Of a stretch of 6,582 nt of DNA, positions 4,511 through 6,582 are shown in pieces. Position numbers and translations under genes: made by a program. The first letter of the stretch is position 1. Every line of letters begins with the position of its first letter. The notes under the pieces were generated by a model, which saw nothing but the letters and a program-made list of their open reading frames with translations, was not told the DNA's origin and did no database searches. This stretch comes from Actinomycetes bacterium (lineage in GTDB: Bacteria > Actinomycetota > Acidimicrobiia > Acidimicrobiales > Acidimicrobiaceae): contig JAJYVK010000087.1 of the NCBI GenBank assembly GCA_021792075.1, positions 1-6,582 on the forward strand, in the 5' to 3' direction.

Positions 4511-6582
4511 TCACTTCCCCAGAACATCCGCCAACATTCCTACGAGGTCGTCGAGGCCTTTGCCTAGTCCGGAAGAAATGTGCACTCTCAACACGCGACG
4601 ATCCTTTTTTGCCAGCACATCGAGATCACCTCGAGCCTGCGCCTCTTTCACCAGACCAAAGGTATAGTTGTGCCCCGGAACCGCGATGTCTACAGCGTCA
4701 TCGCACGTAATTTGCAGAAACACTCCCGTATTTGGCCCACCCTTGTATGCCTGCCCTGTCGAGTGCTGAAAGCGTGGCCCGAAACCCACACAGGTGGCAA
4801 CCTTAAACCGATCCCGCACCAGAGCCCTGATTTGCCTCAGTCTCAACTCGTTTTCTGGCTGCATGGGGATATAAGCGAGGAAAGCGGCATAGTCGCCAGG
4901 GGTAATGCGGCCGAAATGTGCCGCGAGGTACTCTCCCACTCCCCCGCTTGCCGTATGCCCCCTTAGAAATTCGGCATTGACGGGATCTGAATACAGGGTG
5001 AAGTTCCCCTCTTTCGCAAGCGGTTCAAGAGGAGGGAGAGACCCCGACTCCTCGTAATTCTGTGTCAACTCCCGCGTAATCACCTTGGCGTCTTCGACGT
5101 CGGGCTGGTCGAATGGATCTATCCCGATTATCGACCCCGCGACGGCAGTGGCAAACTCCCACCGGTAGAACTCCCTGCCGAGGTCATAAGTGTCATTCAA
5201 ATCAATTCTGCAGACAGGGTGACCAGCCTTGGCCAATGCATCAATCTTTCTATCCACCTCCTCGTTGATCTCTGATAACAGCCTGATCTGTACGAACAGC
5301 CGATCATTTCCGTAGCTCTCGGGAAAACCGAGCGGCTCTCCGTCGACCGGGATCACTCCCTTGCCATCCTTGCCCGTAGACTCCGCCAACAGCTGACTCA
5401 ACCAAGCAGCAAGGTCTGAGATCGAGTTCGAGATTTCTATCGTCAGCTTGTCCCGCCCCGAGATGGCACATGCTCCGATGATGGCACCAAGCATAAAACC
5501 AGGGTTGTCTCCCAGGGGGACGCATGCAGCGCAGGCATGAGCCATGGCTTCGGCTCGGTCAAGGAGCTCAAAGACGTCAAATCCCGATGCAGCACCGGGA
5601 ACCATCCCAAAATCGCTGAGCGCCGAGTACCTCCCGCCAATGGCTGGAACTCCATGGTAAACACCCCTCCACTTTTCGGCTTTGGCGCGATGCTCCAGAG
5701 GCGAGCCGGGATCCGTGATGGCTATAAAGCGCTTGCCAACCTCGTCCTCCCCGACGGCAGCCCTCGTTCGATCGTAGAAATAGTCAGCATATATATTCGG
5801 TTCAAGTGTGGTCCCTGATTTTGAAGAGACGAAAAACAAGGTCCTATGCAGATCAAGCCCCTCCTCAAGCGTCTTGATCTGCACGGGATCGGTGGAGTCG
5901 AGGATTCTGAGGCGAGGAAAGCCTTTCACGGGGTTGAATGTCATGGAGAGCGCCTCCGGACACAGGCTCGAGCCTCCCATCCCAAGGACCACCGCATCTT
6001 GAAATCGGCTGCCCCCTACCATTTTCGCAATCTGGCGAAAGTGGTAGGGATGTGCACGCTGGTCCATCGGCGTGGCAAGCCAACCTAGCCACTTGTCTTC
6101 GTCGGTGCTGCTCCAGATTCGCCGATCATGGAGCCACATCCTTTCGACCTTGGATGACTCTCGCCATTCATCGGTGATCTCCTGGATCTTCTGACTCAAC
6201 TCCTGCGGGAGCCGCGATTGAAGTGCAAAGGTGGAGGGTATCTTGTCTCCGATTGCGTTCTCTATGGATTTGAGAAGCTTCCTGAAGGATTCCTCGAAGG
6301 CCTCAAGCCCGTCATCAAGGAGCTTATCGGTTATGTTCTCGAGCGAGATACCCTCGCCGGACAGGCGGACCAAAAGCCCTTCGGCCTCATCGACCGACTC
6401 CTCCAGGGTCGGCGCCACACGCCCTTTTGCCTTGAAGCTCTCGTAGGTTGCCGGGGGAATCGTGTTGACTGTCTCGGGACCGATCAACGACTCTACATAT
6501 AAAAGGTCTGGATACGCAGGATTCTTGGCACTTGTCGAAGCCCATAGCAGCCTTTGCGGCAGGGCTTTGGCATCCACAAGCC
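4511..6582 (-). CDS. Bifunctional transaldolase / glucose-6-phosphate isomerase, 5' end beyond window
   Basis: This is the C-terminal part of a transaldolase fused in frame to a whole phosphoglucose isomerase; about 689 residues are visible. The frame is open to the right edge, so the GTG at 6577 is an internal Val codon and not a start. Numbered from that Val, residues 1 to about 105 are the transaldolase end (LPQRLLWAST at 6-15, then IGPETVNTIPPAT at 32-44); its Schiff-base lysine lies outside the window. From about 110 onward is isomerase: GMGGSS at 199-204 and SKSGTT at 252-257 bind the sugar phosphate, GGRYSALS at 314-321 follows, the catalytic Glu399 is in ESTGKDGKG, FDQPDVEDAK is at 489-498, and His605 is in QHSTGQAYKGGP at 604-615. 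Transaldolase swaps three-carbon units between sugar phosphates and the isomerase interconverts fructose-6-P and glucose-6-P, so the fusion feeds carbon back to Zwf. It is upstream of gnd in the operon. A strong hairpin lies inside it at 6014-6049. Confidence 0.93.
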   Translation of the reverse strand, partial: LVDAKALPQRLLWASTSAKNPAYPDLLYVESLIGPETVNTIPPATYESFKAKGRVAPTLEESVDEAEGLLVRLSGEGISLENITDKLLDDGLEAFEESFRKLLKSIENAIGDKIPSTFALQSRLPQELSQKIQEITDEWRESSKVERMWLHDRRIWSSTDEDKWLGWLATPMDQRAHPYHFRQIAKMVGGSRFQDAVVLGMGGSSLCPEALSMTFNPVKGFPRLRILDSTDPVQIKTLEEGLDLHRTLFFVSSKSGTTLEPNIYADYFYDRTRAAVGEDEVGKRFIAITDPGSPLEHRAKAEKWRGVYHGVPAIGGRYSALSDFGMVPGAASGFDVFELLDRAEAMAHACAACVPLGDNPGFMLGAIIGACAISGRDKLTIEISNSISDLAAWLSQLLAESTGKDGKGVIPVDGEPLGFPESYGNDRLFVQIRLLSEINEEVDRKIDALAKAGHPVCRIDLNDTYDLGREFYRWEFATAVAGSIIGIDPFDQPDVEDAKVITRELTQNYEESGSLPPLEPLAKEGNFTLYSDPVNAEFLRGHTASGGVGEYLAAHFGRITPGDYAAFLAYIPMQPENELRLRQIRALVRDRFKVATCVGFGPRFQHSTGQAYKGGPNTGVFLQITCDDAVDIAVPGHNYTFGLVKEAQARGDLDVLAKKDRRVLRVHISSGLGKGLDDLVGMLADVLGK
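6014..6049. repeat. Strong hairpin inside the isomerase coding sequence
   Basis: Fifteen-base arms (6014-6028 and 6035-6049) match at 14 of 15 positions around a six-base loop. On the minus strand the left arm begins CCCTACCAC and the right arm ends ATGGTAGGG. It encodes PYHFRQIAKMVG (visible residues 177-188). This is the longest near-perfect inverted repeat I found in the window, and it lies in a coding region with no sign of frameshift. Confidence 0.7.

Noticed and set aside
6218..6502. 94-codon plus-strand frame antisense to tal-pgi
   Set aside because: It is a shadow of the transaldolase-isomerase junction on the opposite strand, with no independent support.
6575..6577. GTG as the start of a stand-alone isomerase gene
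   Set aside because: The reading frame stays open to the window edge, and the residues after it (LPQRLLWAST) are internal transaldolase sequence, so the gene begins outside the window.

Overview
The window is bacterial and carries five protein-coding genes, all on the minus strand. Four form a tight central-carbon operon, read right to left: a transaldolase/phosphoglucose isomerase fusion (its 5' end lies beyond the right edge), 6-phosphogluconate dehydrogenase (gnd), a HAD-family phosphatase, and glucose-6-phosphate dehydrogenase (zwf). After a 478-base gap without an obvious large gene comes a phosphate-symporter-type MFS transporter that runs off the left edge. Base composition is moderate (roughly half G+C by eye). 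The Tal-Pgi fusion, the short Gnd and the actinobacterial flavour of Zwf hint at an actinobacterium or another deep-branching bacterium. That placement is inference with low confidence, and no taxon-defining gene is present.

Together the operon covers the oxidative pentose phosphate pathway and its return route. Pgi interconverts fructose-6-P and glucose-6-P, Zwf oxidises glucose-6-P, Gnd decarboxylates 6-phosphogluconate to ribulose-5-P, and Tal recycles pentose phosphates. No 6-phosphogluconolactonase (pgl) and no opcA are present; a HAD phosphatase sits between gnd and zwf instead. Residue inspection suggests that both dehydrogenases may lean toward NAD+: Gnd has an Asp (D30) at the end of the second beta strand, and Zwf has Pro at the position of the NADP-binding Arg46 of the Leuconostoc enzyme.

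Region by region: 1-660 is the N-terminal half of the transporter. Positions 661-1138 hold its leader plus several inverted repeats, including a long GC-rich nested one at 962-1014. Zwf occupies 1139 to about 2611, with an uncertain start. Positions 2612-2724 hold a short spacer with two hairpins. The HAD phosphatase is at 2725-3399, gnd at 3439-4458, and a probable intra-operon terminator or attenuator at 4482-4510. The Tal-Pgi fusion fills 4511-6582 and contains an unusually strong hairpin at 6014-6049 inside its coding sequence.

No mobile element, CRISPR array, tRNA or rRNA was seen. The most notable points are the possible NAD+ preference of the pathway, the internal attenuator, the HAD enzyme in place of a lactonase, and the structured intergenic region.
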